Part shown: piece after piece, positions 1 through 6,454 of the stretch | How positions within the stretch are numbered: the stretch's first letter is position 1 | Layout of the letters: every line of letters starts with the position of its first letter | Virus record (IMG/VR): IMGVR_UViG_3300046457_000003 | Coordinates: 1-37,422 of that record | From: a virus | Length of the DNA: 37,422 nt | Direction: 5' to 3' (one strand) | Made by a program: the position numbers and the translations under genes | Notes under the pieces: model-generated | What the model was told of the DNA's origin: nothing | The model's input: the letters and a program-made list of their open reading frames with translations, nothing else | The model's database searches: none

Positions 1-1
1 C

Positions 2-538
2 AGCCCGTTCGAGCACGGCTCCTTCACCTTCGTCATCGAGGCACCGATCTTCGTGGCCCGAGAGTTCTTCCGCCATCGCGCTGGCTGGAGCTACAACGAG
101 GAGAGTGGGCGCTACCGCGAGCTCCGCCCCGTCTTCTACGTCCCTGGCCCTGAGCGCAACCTCCAGCAGGTCGGCAAGCCCGGCGCGTACACCTTCGAGC
201 CCGGCACCCCTGCCCAGTACAGCTCGGTCACCGCCTCCTCGAAGGACGCCTACCAGGTGGCGTGGAACGCCTACCAGAACCAGCTCCAGGCGGGCGTCGC
301 CAAGGAGGTAGCGCGCAACGTCCTGCCGGTCGGGATCTTCACCTCCTTCTGGGCCACCTGCAACCCGCGCAGCCTCATGCACTTCCTCTCCCTGCGAACC
401 AACCGGCAGAACGCCAAGGTCCCGAGCTTCCCTCAGCGGGAGATCGAGATGGTGGCCGACGAGATGGAGCTCGCCTTCATGGACGTCATGCCCCACACTC
501 ACCGCGCCTTCGAGATGAACGGGCGGGTAGCTCCGTGA
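2..538 (+). CDS. thyX: Flavin-dependent thymidylate synthase ThyX (5' end cut by window)
   Basis: Makes dTMP from dUMP using methylene-tetrahydrofolate, FAD and NADPH. The frame is open from base 2, so the N-terminus lies outside the window. The visible start SPFEHGSFTFVIEAPIF followed by RHRAGWSYNEESGRY is the ThyX signature, containing the FAD/dUMP-binding RHR and the nucleophilic serine region. The later NPRSLMHFLSLR segment is the conserved C-terminal substrate-binding region of the family. The signature has eight residues between RHR and the final serine, where the textbook form is RHR-x7-S. It works downstream of the dCMP deaminase and ribonucleotide reductase also encoded here. Its stop overlaps the next small ORF (GTGA). 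Confidence 0.93.
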   Translation, partial: SPFEHGSFTFVIEAPIFVAREFFRHRAGWSYNEESGRYRELRPVFYVPGPERNLQQVGKPGAYTFEPGTPAQYSSVTASSKDAYQVAWNAYQNQLQAGVAKEVARNVLPVGIFTSFWATCNPRSLMHFLSLRTNRQNAKVPSFPQREIEMVADEMELAFMDVMPHTHRAFEMNGRVAP

Positions 539-663
539 GTCCAGCCGAGACAGCGGCTGTGATCCTCCAGCGCAACCCGCCGCCACCCCTGACCGACGAC
601 CAGGTCGTCCACCTCCGAGCCATCTTCAACCCCACGTCGCACCGCAGCCGCAAGGCTGCATGA
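535..663 (+). CDS. Small hypothetical protein (42 aa) translationally coupled to thyX
   Basis: A GTG at 535 overlaps the thyX stop as GTGA, the coupling style used throughout this genome. It opens a 42-residue frame beginning (M)SPAETAAVILQRNPPPPLTD and ending in a basic SHRSRKAA tail. The terminator starts directly after its stop. I do not recognise the family. The overlap and terminator position argue that it is translated, but no independent start signal is visible. Confidence 0.55.
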   Translation: MSPAETAAVILQRNPPPPLTDDQVVHLRAIFNPTSHRSRKAA

Positions 664-665
664 CA

Positions 666-699
666 GAAGCCCCCGCCTCACTTCGAGGACGGGGGCTTC
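666..699. terminator. Bidirectional hairpin terminator between thyX operon and integrase
   Basis: Ten-base arms GAAGCCCCCG (666-675) and CGGGGGCTTC (690-699) pair perfectly. An inner CCTC/GAGG (676-679/685-688) extends the stem. It sits between convergent genes, with the small thyX-linked ORF ending at 663 and the integrase ending at 712, so it can serve both strands. Confidence 0.85.
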
Positions 700-711
700 T
701 TGCGTTGTGCT

Positions 712-2130
712 TCAGGCTGCGAGCTGCAACTCCAGCTCATCCGCCTGGCCGGGCGTGGCGTTCCAGTGCACCGCGATGTGCTCCGGGCCAGACGCCGAGC
801 GACCCTTGCCTCGCCGCTTCAGCTCGACCTTGCGGATCAGGTGCTGCACCACCGCGCGCTTCTTGTCCAGGTCCAGCTTGGCCCACTCGACCGTCATGTC
901 CTTCGACTTCAGCAGGCCGGACACGGGAGAGTCTCCGGTCATGGCGTCGAGCTGCTTCTCCAGCTCCGCCAGCTTCTCCCGAGCCGCCCCGTACATGCGC
1001 AGGAAGGACTCGCGGCTGATCATGTCGGCCTCCCGGTCCTCCTCGTACTCGCGCATCTTGTCGCGCACCTTGACGACCTCCTCGCGGATCTCCTCCACGT
1101 CGCCGTCGCCGCTGGACATCCAGATCGAGGCCGCTGAGGGCACCCGCAGGGCCGCGAAGACCAGGCCCTCGACAGTCTGGTCCAGCCAGTCCGCCCGGTG
1201 GCTCAGGCAGTGCTTCCCTCGGCACTCGTACACCCGGTACGCGCCGATCTCCCCGCGCTTCCCGCGCCATGCAGTCTTGACCGTGGCCGAGCAGTGCGAG
1301 CAGATGGCCACACCGCTCAGCAGGTTCTTCCGATGCCCGCCTCCACCAGTCCGACGCTCCGGTCGAGTGAGCAGGCGAACGGCTGCACGGAACACGTCCT
1401 CCGGGACGATCGGCTGCCACGCAGCCTTGCCCACCTCCTCGCCCGCGTAGGTACGGATGCCCGCGTTACGGGGGTTGAGGAGAACGGGGCGTAGGGACGA
1501 GGCGGTCCACGGCTTGCCGGTGTTGGTGACCATGCCCAGCCGGTTGAGCTCAGCGGCGAGAGACATGACCGTCGCTCCCGAGAGCAGCGCCTCGTAGGCA
1601 CCAGCCAGGGCGGTCGCCTCGTCCACTCGCAGGCTGCCGTCGAACTCCAGACCGAAGGGTCGGCGCGGCCACCAGCTCTTGCCCATCTGTGCCCGCTGCA
1701 CAGCCGCCGCCTTCTGCCGTTCGCCCTTCATCTCACCCTCGAAGGTGTTCACGATCGCGTGGAAGCGAGCCTGCATCCGACCCGAAGGGGTCGACAGGGT
1801 CATGGGTCCGTCGAGCACCGAGTGGATCGGCTTGTCCAGGTCGATCAGCGCCTCCAGATCCTTGCCCTTGCGGAACAGTCGATCGGAGGACCACATCACG
1901 ATGTGCTCGGGCCGCATGTTGAGCAGCTTCTCGAAGCCGGGGCGCTTGCCTCGGGTGGCAGACACGGAGTTCTCACGGATCACCGCGACGATCGGCCAGC
2001 CGCGCTTGTCGCACAGCTCCCGACACATCTTCTCCTGCCGCTCTACGCCGAGCTCGTTGCCGTTCTTGTCCAGCGAGATCCGTGCGTAGATGACGGTCGG
2101 CGTTCCCGCTGGAACATCCTCTGTGCCCAC
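712..2130 (-). CDS. int: Large serine integrase
   Basis: Site-specific recombinase that would integrate the phage by attP x attB recombination. From the chosen GTG at 2130 the protein has 472 residues. The N-terminal resolvase domain has YARIS with nucleophile Ser19, then LGVERQ, SATRGKRPGF and SSDRLFRKGKDLEALIDL. A recombinase domain follows, then a zinc ribbon (CSHCSATVK and a later ECRGKHC), then a long charged coiled-coil around EEIREEVVKVRDKMREYEED. Length and motif order resemble R4 Sre (469 aa). The frame stays open to an ATG at 2166, but GTG 2130 has GAGAGGA six bases upstream and places the serine at the usual position, so I prefer it. Convergent with thyX. Confidence 0.93.
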   Translation of the reverse strand: MGTEDVPAGTPTVIYARISLDKNGNELGVERQEKMCRELCDKRGWPIVAVIRENSVSATRGKRPGFEKLLNMRPEHIVMWSSDRLFRKGKDLEALIDLDKPIHSVLDGPMTLSTPSGRMQARFHAIVNTFEGEMKGERQKAAAVQRAQMGKSWWPRRPFGLEFDGSLRVDEATALAGAYEALLSGATVMSLAAELNRLGMVTNTGKPWTASSLRPVLLNPRNAGIRTYAGEEVGKAAWQPIVPEDVFRAAVRLLTRPERRTGGGGHRKNLLSGVAICSHCSATVKTAWRGKRGEIGAYRVYECRGKHCLSHRADWLDQTVEGLVFAALRVPSAASIWMSSGDGDVEEIREEVVKVRDKMREYEEDREADMISRESFLRMYGAAREKLAELEKQLDAMTGDSPVSGLLKSKDMTVEWAKLDLDKKRAVVQHLIRKVELKRRGKGRSASGPEHIAVHWNATPGQADELELQLAA

Positions 2131-2349
2131 TTGGTTCCTCTCAGTAGTCGATGCAACAAGGTGCATGCTACATCATTCAAGAGGTCCATGTTCACTGGCT
2201 CAGCAGACAACTGTTCTTGCAGGCCAGAGGGACGACGGCCCACCAACAGGGCTCCTCGGGTGCCACCGAGGACGAGTCCCTGGTTGCTCCTGATCGGCGC
2301 TGACAGTGAGCCGCCGCCACCTCCACCGTCCGCTCATCCTGGTCTCAGG
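2131..2349. other. Integrase upstream region, candidate attP location
   Basis: This is a 219-base gene-free stretch between the integrase start and the next gene on the same strand. It holds the integrase RBS, a possible -10 (TAGCAT on the minus strand near 2163-2168) and an ATGCA..TGCAT inverted repeat near 2151-2166. Large serine integrases commonly have attP next to the gene, so this is the likeliest place. The core dinucleotide cannot be fixed from one sequence. Confidence 0.4.
2254..2271 (-). terminator. Weak hairpin, possible terminator after the 66-aa ORF
   Basis: CCTCGG (2254-2259) pairs with CCGAGG (2266-2271) around a six-base loop. It lies downstream of the small gene ending at 2350 on the minus strand. 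The stem is short and there is no T-tract, so it could also be part of the att region. Confidence 0.35.
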
Positions 2350-2550
2350 TCAAGCCGGTCTGCGGTTCAGGACCAGGGCCTCGGTGCGGTCGACCACGAC
2401 CACCCTCATGGCGTCGCCTCCTGCCCGCCTCAGCGCCTCTCGCCTCACCCGAGGGTCCAAGTACCCGACGCCCAGCTTCACGACCTCTACGGGGCCGCAC
2501 AGCTTCTTCGCCGGGACGGTCTTCGCTACCAGGTGGGTGCGTCGCGCCAT
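2350..2550 (-). CDS. Small basic hypothetical protein (66 aa)
   Basis: ATG at 2550 with GGAAGGG about ten bases upstream, four bases after the Lsr2-like stop, so it is probably cotranscribed with that gene. The protein is rich in Arg, Lys and Val: MARRTHLVAKTVPAKKLCGP, then a RREALRRAGG stretch and a C-terminal VVVVDRTEALVL. I do not recognise a family. Its position between the Lsr2-like gene and the integrase would suit a regulator or an accessory recombination factor, but nothing in the sequence proves either. Confidence 0.6.
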   Translation of the reverse strand: MARRTHLVAKTVPAKKLCGPVEVVKLGVGYLDPRVRREALRRAGGDAMRVVVVDRTEALVLNRRPA

Positions 2551-2554
2551 GGGC

Positions 2555-2881
2555 TCAGCCCTTCCGCGCCTTGTACTGCTCGATCACAGCCTGGGGGATG
2601 CGGCCTGTCGCGGCCACCTCTACCCCGTTCTCAGCGGCCCACACACGGACGGCTGCGTTGTCTACCTTCCCGTTCCTCCGGGACTTCCGTGCCGGTGCAG
2701 CAGAGCGCACCTCACGGGCCTTCTCGATGTAGGGAGCCAGGTCCTTCCGGAGCTTGGCTTCGTTCCTCTTGTTGAGCTCGATCTCGTAGGTCTTCCCGTC
2801 GAGAGCGAAGGCGATGGTCGATGCGTTACCCGACCCGTCGATGTCGTCAACCAGGTCGATGATCACTCGTTCGTTCTTCAT
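2555..2881 (-). CDS. lsr2: Lsr2-like nucleoid-associated protein (H-NS-type)
   Basis: Lsr2 bridges AT-rich DNA and silences foreign genes in actinobacteria. This 108-residue protein has the family layout. The N-terminal beta/dimerisation part is IIDLVDDIDGSGNA.. TIAFALDGKTYEIEL. A helix KRNEAKLRKDLAPYIEKARE follows, then a basic linker ARKSRRNGK. The C-terminal DNA-binding helix pair is AVRVWAAENGVEV..TGRIPQAVIEQYKA. The RGR hook of bacterial Lsr2 (..TRGRIP..) reads ATGRIP here, so its first arginine is missing. ATG 2881 matches the family start; a TTG at 2890 is an in-frame alternative. It is followed by a small ORF and the integrase. It might silence phage or host genes in the lysogen, or interfere with host Lsr2. 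Confidence 0.9.
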   Translation of the reverse strand: MKNERVIIDLVDDIDGSGNASTIAFALDGKTYEIELNKRNEAKLRKDLAPYIEKAREVRSAAPARKSRRNGKVDNAAVRVWAAENGVEVAATGRIPQAVIEQYKARKG

Positions 2882-2896
2882 GCCCCGCAAGGTACA

Positions 2897-2937
2897 ACAA
2901 GAAGGCCCCCAGAACCGAAGTTCCAGGGGCCTCTTGT
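2897..2937 (-). terminator. Hairpin terminator with UUCG loop
   Basis: Arms 2897-2909 and 2926-2937 pair with one bulged A (2903). An inner GAAC/GTTC (2912-2915/2920-2923) closes a tetraloop that reads UUCG in minus-strand RNA. It separates the 55-aa gene ending at 2946 from the Lsr2-like gene, implying that lsr2 has its own promoter or depends on read-through. Confidence 0.75.
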
Positions 2938-2945
2938 GGGCGGTC

Positions 2946-3113
2946 TCACCGCGCCTGTTGCTTCAGGAGCTTGTTCTGCTCCTTCAACAACTTGTTGGTC
3001 TTCTTCTGCGCGTTCTTCGCCTTCCGGGTGGAAGTAGCGATGCGCTCCTTGTCGGACTTCCAGTCCACCAGGCCAAGGGTCATGGCGCTGGTGCTCTTGC
3101 GGATGATGCCCAC
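2946..3113 (-). CDS. Small lysine-rich hypothetical protein (55 aa)
   Basis: A GTG at 3113 is preceded by AAGGAG eight bases upstream, a strong start. The protein begins (M)GIIRKSTSAMTLGLVDWKSD and continues with KERIATSTRKAKNAQKKTNK and a coiled-coil-like KLLKEQNKLLKQQAR end. A hydrophobic start, a LGLVD-type motif and a basic helical tail are typical of small actinobacterial proteins of unknown function. It lies 42 bases after the ribonucleotide reductase and ends at a UUCG-loop terminator. Function unknown. Confidence 0.72.
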   Translation of the reverse strand: MGIIRKSTSAMTLGLVDWKSDKERIATSTRKAKNAQKKTNKLLKEQNKLLKQQAR

Positions 3114-3155
3114 GTTCGTTGCTCCTTCAAGTAGGGGGAGCAGAACGCTACAACA

Positions 3156-5237
3156 TCAGCGAACAGGGCACGCACCAGATGCGCAGTCTTCGTCGGTCGA
3201 GTCTTCGATCCGAGTCAGTTCGTACTGGTCGAACTCGGCTTCCGAGATCCGCTCGTAGGGAGCCTGCTCTCGGGTGCCGTCGACCATGATCGTGGTCCCC
3301 TTCAGGTGGGGAAGCCACGACTGGATCACAGCCATCGTCTCGTCCACGTCCAGGCCCTCGGGAACGTTGGCCGTGAAGCTCACGGCGTTGTCCGCGTAGT
3401 GGGTCTGGTACATCGCCTGGAAGGACAGCATCTGGTCGAGCGTGAGCTCGTCGGCAGACTCAACGAGATCGGCGTCGAAGCCCATCTCCTCGACCTCGGC
3501 GACCAGCTTGTCCTTCGTCGGGAAGGTGACCACCACGGTGTTGCCGGACTGGTCGTAGACGCAGGTGTCCACGGCGTAGCCCTGCATGAAGAAGCGGTCC
3601 ACACTTGCAGCCTGGTCGGCATCGGCGAGAGAGAAGCGAACCCGTCGAAGGAACGTCCGCCCGTAGATCGGGTGGATGCCCTCCGTCACGCCCGGCATCT
3701 TGGCGATCGTGCCAGTCGGCGCGACCGTCGTGACCTTGACCGGCTCGGGGATGCGCAGCTCGAAGGCGTAGTCACGGGCCTCCTCGCGGACGACCTCGTA
3801 CAGATCCTCCAGGAGCGACGGCATGAACGTGAACGGGGCGGTCGAGTACCGGACTCCGGACTTCGCGAGGAAGCCCTGGACACCGAAGTGCCCGACACCG
3901 ATGCGCCGGTTGGCTGCGAGCTTGGCAGCCTGGCCCGCGTCGTTCACGTCGCCGTAGGTGGCACGGATCAGGAACCGGGTGACGAGAGCGTGCGCCTCCT
4001 TCATGCCAGCCTCATCGAACTCCCCGCCCTTGACGGACGGAGCGAACGCATCGAGGTTGACGTGACCGAGGTTGCAGTTCTCCCAGGCTTCGAGCGCGAT
4101 CTCGCCGCAGGGGTTGGTCGCGATGACCTCGCCGACCTCACCCTCGTTGGACAGCGTGCTGTTCCAGTAGCCAGGCTCTCCGTTCCGGAGCATGCCCTCG
4201 ACCACTGCACGGTGCACGTCGACCGCACTCTCATGCCCCTTGGCCAGCGCCTCGGTGAAGGCACTGTCGATCTCGACCGAGATGTTCGTCGTCCAGTGCT
4301 TCGAGCCGTCGACCTTGCAGTCAAGGAACTCGCGGACGAACGGGTCACGCCAGTGGCAGATCGCCATGCGGGCCGAGCGACGGTTGCCGCCCGAGACCAC
4401 GCACTCAGCGATGGCATGGTCGATCTCCATCGCCTCGGTGGGGGTGATCCACCAGGTGGGGACGCTGAGGAGCGGGTCGGTCTTGTAGCGGTCGACGTCC
4501 GACGCCCGGCTCAGCACCTTGCCGATCTCCTGCATCATGCGACCGAACGGAGCCGGACCCGAGGCCGTACCACCGAAGGTCTTCAGTCGGGCACCCTTGC
4601 CTCGCACTCGGCTCACGTCGTAGACGCGGGCTCGGTGCTTGACCTCGTCGTCGGTCATGAACGTGTCGATCAGGTCGACCAGGGCGTCAGCCCAGCCCTC
4701 GCGGGAGTCCTCGACCTCGAAGGCTCCGTCCCAGTCCGAGTCGTACTCGGAGGACAGGAGGCCAGCCGACTGCATCTCGGCGTAGTCGGGGTGGGTCGGG
4801 TCGCACACGATGTGGACGTCGAGCTCACGGCGAGGCGTGCCGAACGGCATCAGGTACTTGGAGGAGTAGTTCGCTCCGACACCGCCGCCCTCCATCAGGC
4901 GGAGGAAGGTGAACTCGAAGTGCTTGGCCAGCGTCTCGCCCCAGCCAGAGACATGGCAGTTGAACAGGTACTGCCGACCCTTCACACCGGACGCCCAGAG
5001 GTGACGACCAGCCGGGAGGATGGCGAACCTCTCCATGTAGCCGGTCAGCTTCTCGGCCTCCTGCGACACTGTCACATCCCAGCCAGCTCGGGGACCGTAG
5101 ACCAGCGCGAGGTTCCCCTCGACCACGCGGGCGACCGTCTCGGGCCAGGTCTCCTTCTCGCCGTTGGCCTTGGTGCGGGAGTAGGTGCGCTCGTACACGG
5201 TCTGGCCGGTCGGACCGAAGGGGATGGTGTTGCTCAC
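3156..5237 (-). CDS. nrdJ: Class II (adenosylcobalamin-dependent) ribonucleoside-triphosphate reductase
   Basis: Reduces ribonucleotides to deoxyribonucleotides with a cobalamin-derived thiyl radical. The 693 residues match the monomeric RTPR type known from Lactobacillus leichmannii. Visible are Cys94 in LFNCHVSGW (redox partner), NPCGEI with radical Cys377 and Glu379, and Cys388 in WENCNLGHVNLD exactly 11 residues later, as C408/E410/C419 are spaced in that enzyme. A C-terminal pair (EDCASGACPVR) would be rereduced by thioredoxin. GTG 5237 has AAGGAGG nine bases upstream. It frees the phage from oxygen-sensitive or iron-dependent RNRs but needs host B12. It works with dCMP deaminase and ThyX. 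A stable hairpin lies in its leader. Confidence 0.96.
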   Translation of the reverse strand: MSNTIPFGPTGQTVYERTYSRTKANGEKETWPETVARVVEGNLALVYGPRAGWDVTVSQEAEKLTGYMERFAILPAGRHLWASGVKGRQYLFNCHVSGWGETLAKHFEFTFLRLMEGGGVGANYSSKYLMPFGTPRRELDVHIVCDPTHPDYAEMQSAGLLSSEYDSDWDGAFEVEDSREGWADALVDLIDTFMTDDEVKHRARVYDVSRVRGKGARLKTFGGTASGPAPFGRMMQEIGKVLSRASDVDRYKTDPLLSVPTWWITPTEAMEIDHAIAECVVSGGNRRSARMAICHWRDPFVREFLDCKVDGSKHWTTNISVEIDSAFTEALAKGHESAVDVHRAVVEGMLRNGEPGYWNSTLSNEGEVGEVIATNPCGEIALEAWENCNLGHVNLDAFAPSVKGGEFDEAGMKEAHALVTRFLIRATYGDVNDAGQAAKLAANRRIGVGHFGVQGFLAKSGVRYSTAPFTFMPSLLEDLYEVVREEARDYAFELRIPEPVKVTTVAPTGTIAKMPGVTEGIHPIYGRTFLRRVRFSLADADQAASVDRFFMQGYAVDTCVYDQSGNTVVVTFPTKDKLVAEVEEMGFDADLVESADELTLDQMLSFQAMYQTHYADNAVSFTANVPEGLDVDETMAVIQSWLPHLKGTTIMVDGTREQAPYERISEAEFDQYELTRIEDSTDEDCASGACPVR

Positions 5238-5281
5238 TGAGTGGTTCCTCCTTGAAGTTCGTCTGTTCTCTCACTGCCGCA

Positions 5282-5309
5282 AGGCGACAGCCCCGAAGGA
5301 CTGCCGCCT
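5282..5309 (-). terminator. 12-bp hairpin with UUCG tetraloop upstream of the RNR gene
   Basis: Arms 5282-5293 and 5298-5309 form 12 continuous pairs in minus-strand RNA, two of them G-U wobbles, closed by UUCG. The wobbles fit only the minus-strand transcript. It can terminate the upstream 122-aa gene or, if transcription starts at the adjacent repeat, sit in the RNR leader. Purine-rich AGTGAGAGA follows, as it does at the hairpin near 11145. Confidence 0.7.
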
Positions 5310-5325
5310 GCTGCACTCACTTGCA

Positions 5326-5345
5326 CGTACACAGTAACACACTCA
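5326..5345 (-). repeat. 20-bp intergenic repeat, copy 1
   Basis: CGTACACAGTAACACACTCA is identical to 9813-9832. On the minus strand each copy begins with the TGA stop of the preceding gene and continues GTGTGTTACTGTGTACG, followed by a tetraloop hairpin. TGTTACTGT resembles an extended -10 promoter, so the repeat could be a promoter or regulator site. Confidence 0.75.
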
Positions 5346-5711
5346 CACCGGTCGACCGGTCAGCTCACCCAGGACCACGATCATCCGCTTCAGGGTGCCC
5401 GCGCTGTACGCAGCCAGGTCACACAGGTTGGAGATGATCGCTGCGGTCTCCTCGGGCGACGGCGAAGTGAGCTCCATGTAGGCCAGGCACTTCACCAGCC
5501 GCTCGTCCAGGTAGGGGACAGCCTCCTTGGCCGCAGCTCCCAGCATGTCGAGCTGGCGCTGCTTGGCGTAGTTCGCCATCTCGCCCTCGTTGTAGGGCCG
5601 GGAGACGATCGTGCCGTCGACCTGCCGCTCGTAGTAGGTGAGGGTCTTGTCGTCCCAGAACTCGACCGCGTTGGGGTTCATGCCCTCGGGCTGCGCTGCC
5701 ACTTCACTCAC
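5343..5711 (-). CDS. Hypothetical protein (122 aa)
   Basis: GTG 5711 overlaps the stop of the sigma-region-4-like gene as GTGA, so translation is probably coupled. The protein begins (M)SEVAAQPEGMNPNAVEFWDD and has a helical middle (GEMANYAKQRQLDMLGAAAK) and a hydrophobic helical end (AAIISNLCDLAAYSAGTLKR, then MIVVLGELTGRPV). I do not recognise it. As the third member of a tight cluster with the two sigma-like genes it might be a regulator or anti-sigma partner. That is only inferred from position. Confidence 0.72.
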   Translation of the reverse strand: MSEVAAQPEGMNPNAVEFWDDKTLTYYERQVDGTIVSRPYNEGEMANYAKQRQLDMLGAAAKEAVPYLDERLVKCLAYMELTSPSPEETAAIISNLCDLAAYSAGTLKRMIVVLGELTGRPV

Positions 5712-6097
5712 GCTGCTTCCTCCTTGATGTCGTCGTACCCGTCGATGTAGTCCGTGCCGTTCAGGAAGGCAGCGAGCTTGCCGACCGCCTTCTCGCACCG
5801 CTTCGAGATCGCCTGCTGGCTGACGCCGAGCTGGACTCCGATCTCTCGCTCCGTCCAGTCCATCCCGTACCGCAGGACGACCGCCTGCTTCTCGCCGAGC
5901 GAGAGCGGACCCTTCTCCCAGGCCCGCCCCATGTCGGCAAGGTGGGCGAACAGGGTGTTCGCGTGCTTGGGGTTCGCCTTGACCTTCGGCATGTCCGCGT
6001 CCGGCGCGGTCTCGTTCTTCACGCCGTAGGCCGCAGCCGGATCGAAGTGAGCGGGCAGAAGCTGCTCGACCAGCGCCCGGTTGTACGCACCCGCCAC
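5708..6097 (-). CDS. Sigma-70 region 4-like protein (possible half of a split sigma factor)
   Basis: 129 residues. After a roughly 50-residue N-terminal extension, LSLGEKQAVVLRYGMDWTER, EIGVQLGVSQQAISKRCEKA and VGKLAAFL (about 65-112) match the sigma-factor region 4 helix-turn-helix pattern that reads the -35 element. There is no region 2 (-10 recognition) in this protein; the gene directly upstream looks like one. Start is GTG 6097, immediately after that gene's TGA. A simple HTH transcriptional regulator is the alternative. It probably directs RNA polymerase to phage promoters alone or with its neighbour. Confidence 0.78.
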   Translation of the reverse strand: MAGAYNRALVEQLLPAHFDPAAAYGVKNETAPDADMPKVKANPKHANTLFAHLADMGRAWEKGPLSLGEKQAVVLRYGMDWTEREIGVQLGVSQQAISKRCEKAVGKLAAFLNGTDYIDGYDDIKEEAA

Positions 6098-6454
6098 TCA
6101 GACACCCAGCCCTTCGAGCTTCGTGAGGTTGTCCTCGTAGCTGGTCACCTTGGCTCGCGTCCTCTTGGTCGCGGTCTGCTTGTTCTTGTCGGTCAGGTCC
6201 TGGACGAGGCGGGCGTACAGCAGTCCCGGCTCTCCAAGCGCAGCCCGGAGGTTGCGCCGCGTGGCCACGAAGACCAGCGCGTCCTGGTAGGCATCCTCGA
6301 ACTCCGTCGTCCGGGTGTCCTCGTACTTGTTGGCGATGTGCCGAGCGGCCCGCGTGATCGCCTTGTCGACCTCGTCGCCCGGCTTGTGCCAGGACCAGTC
6401 GGCGGTCGCTTCCTCGGCGGTCTCGTAGGCGTTGCTGATCTCGATGATGTTCAC
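6098..6454 (-). CDS. Sigma region 2-like protein (possible other half of a split sigma factor)
   Basis: 118 residues from GTG 6454, which overlaps the upstream stop (GTGA) and has AAGGAGG seven bases before it. The middle part, AITRAARHIANKYED (about 32-46), EFEDAYQDALVFVATRR (51-67) and LLYARLVQDLTDKNKQTATK (78-97), has the helix pattern and D..QD spacing of sigma region 2.1-2.4, the core-RNAP and -10 binding part of ECF sigma factors. No helix-turn-helix region 4 follows; instead the next gene supplies one. The similarity is by eye and moderate, so an unrelated helical protein is possible. Confidence 0.62.
   Translation of the reverse strand: MNIIEISNAYETAEEATADWSWHKPGDEVDKAITRAARHIANKYEDTRTTEFEDAYQDALVFVATRRNLRAALGEPGLLYARLVQDLTDKNKQTATKRTRAKVTSYEDNLTKLEGLGV

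Noticed and set aside
2131-2166. ATG 2166 as integrase start
   Set aside because: No RBS, and it would place the catalytic serine at residue 31; GTG 2130 has GAGAGGA and a normal N-terminus.
3306-5240. 644-codon open frame on the plus strand
   Set aside because: Antisense to the ribonucleotide reductase, which has intact catalytic motifs; composition is that of a GC shadow.
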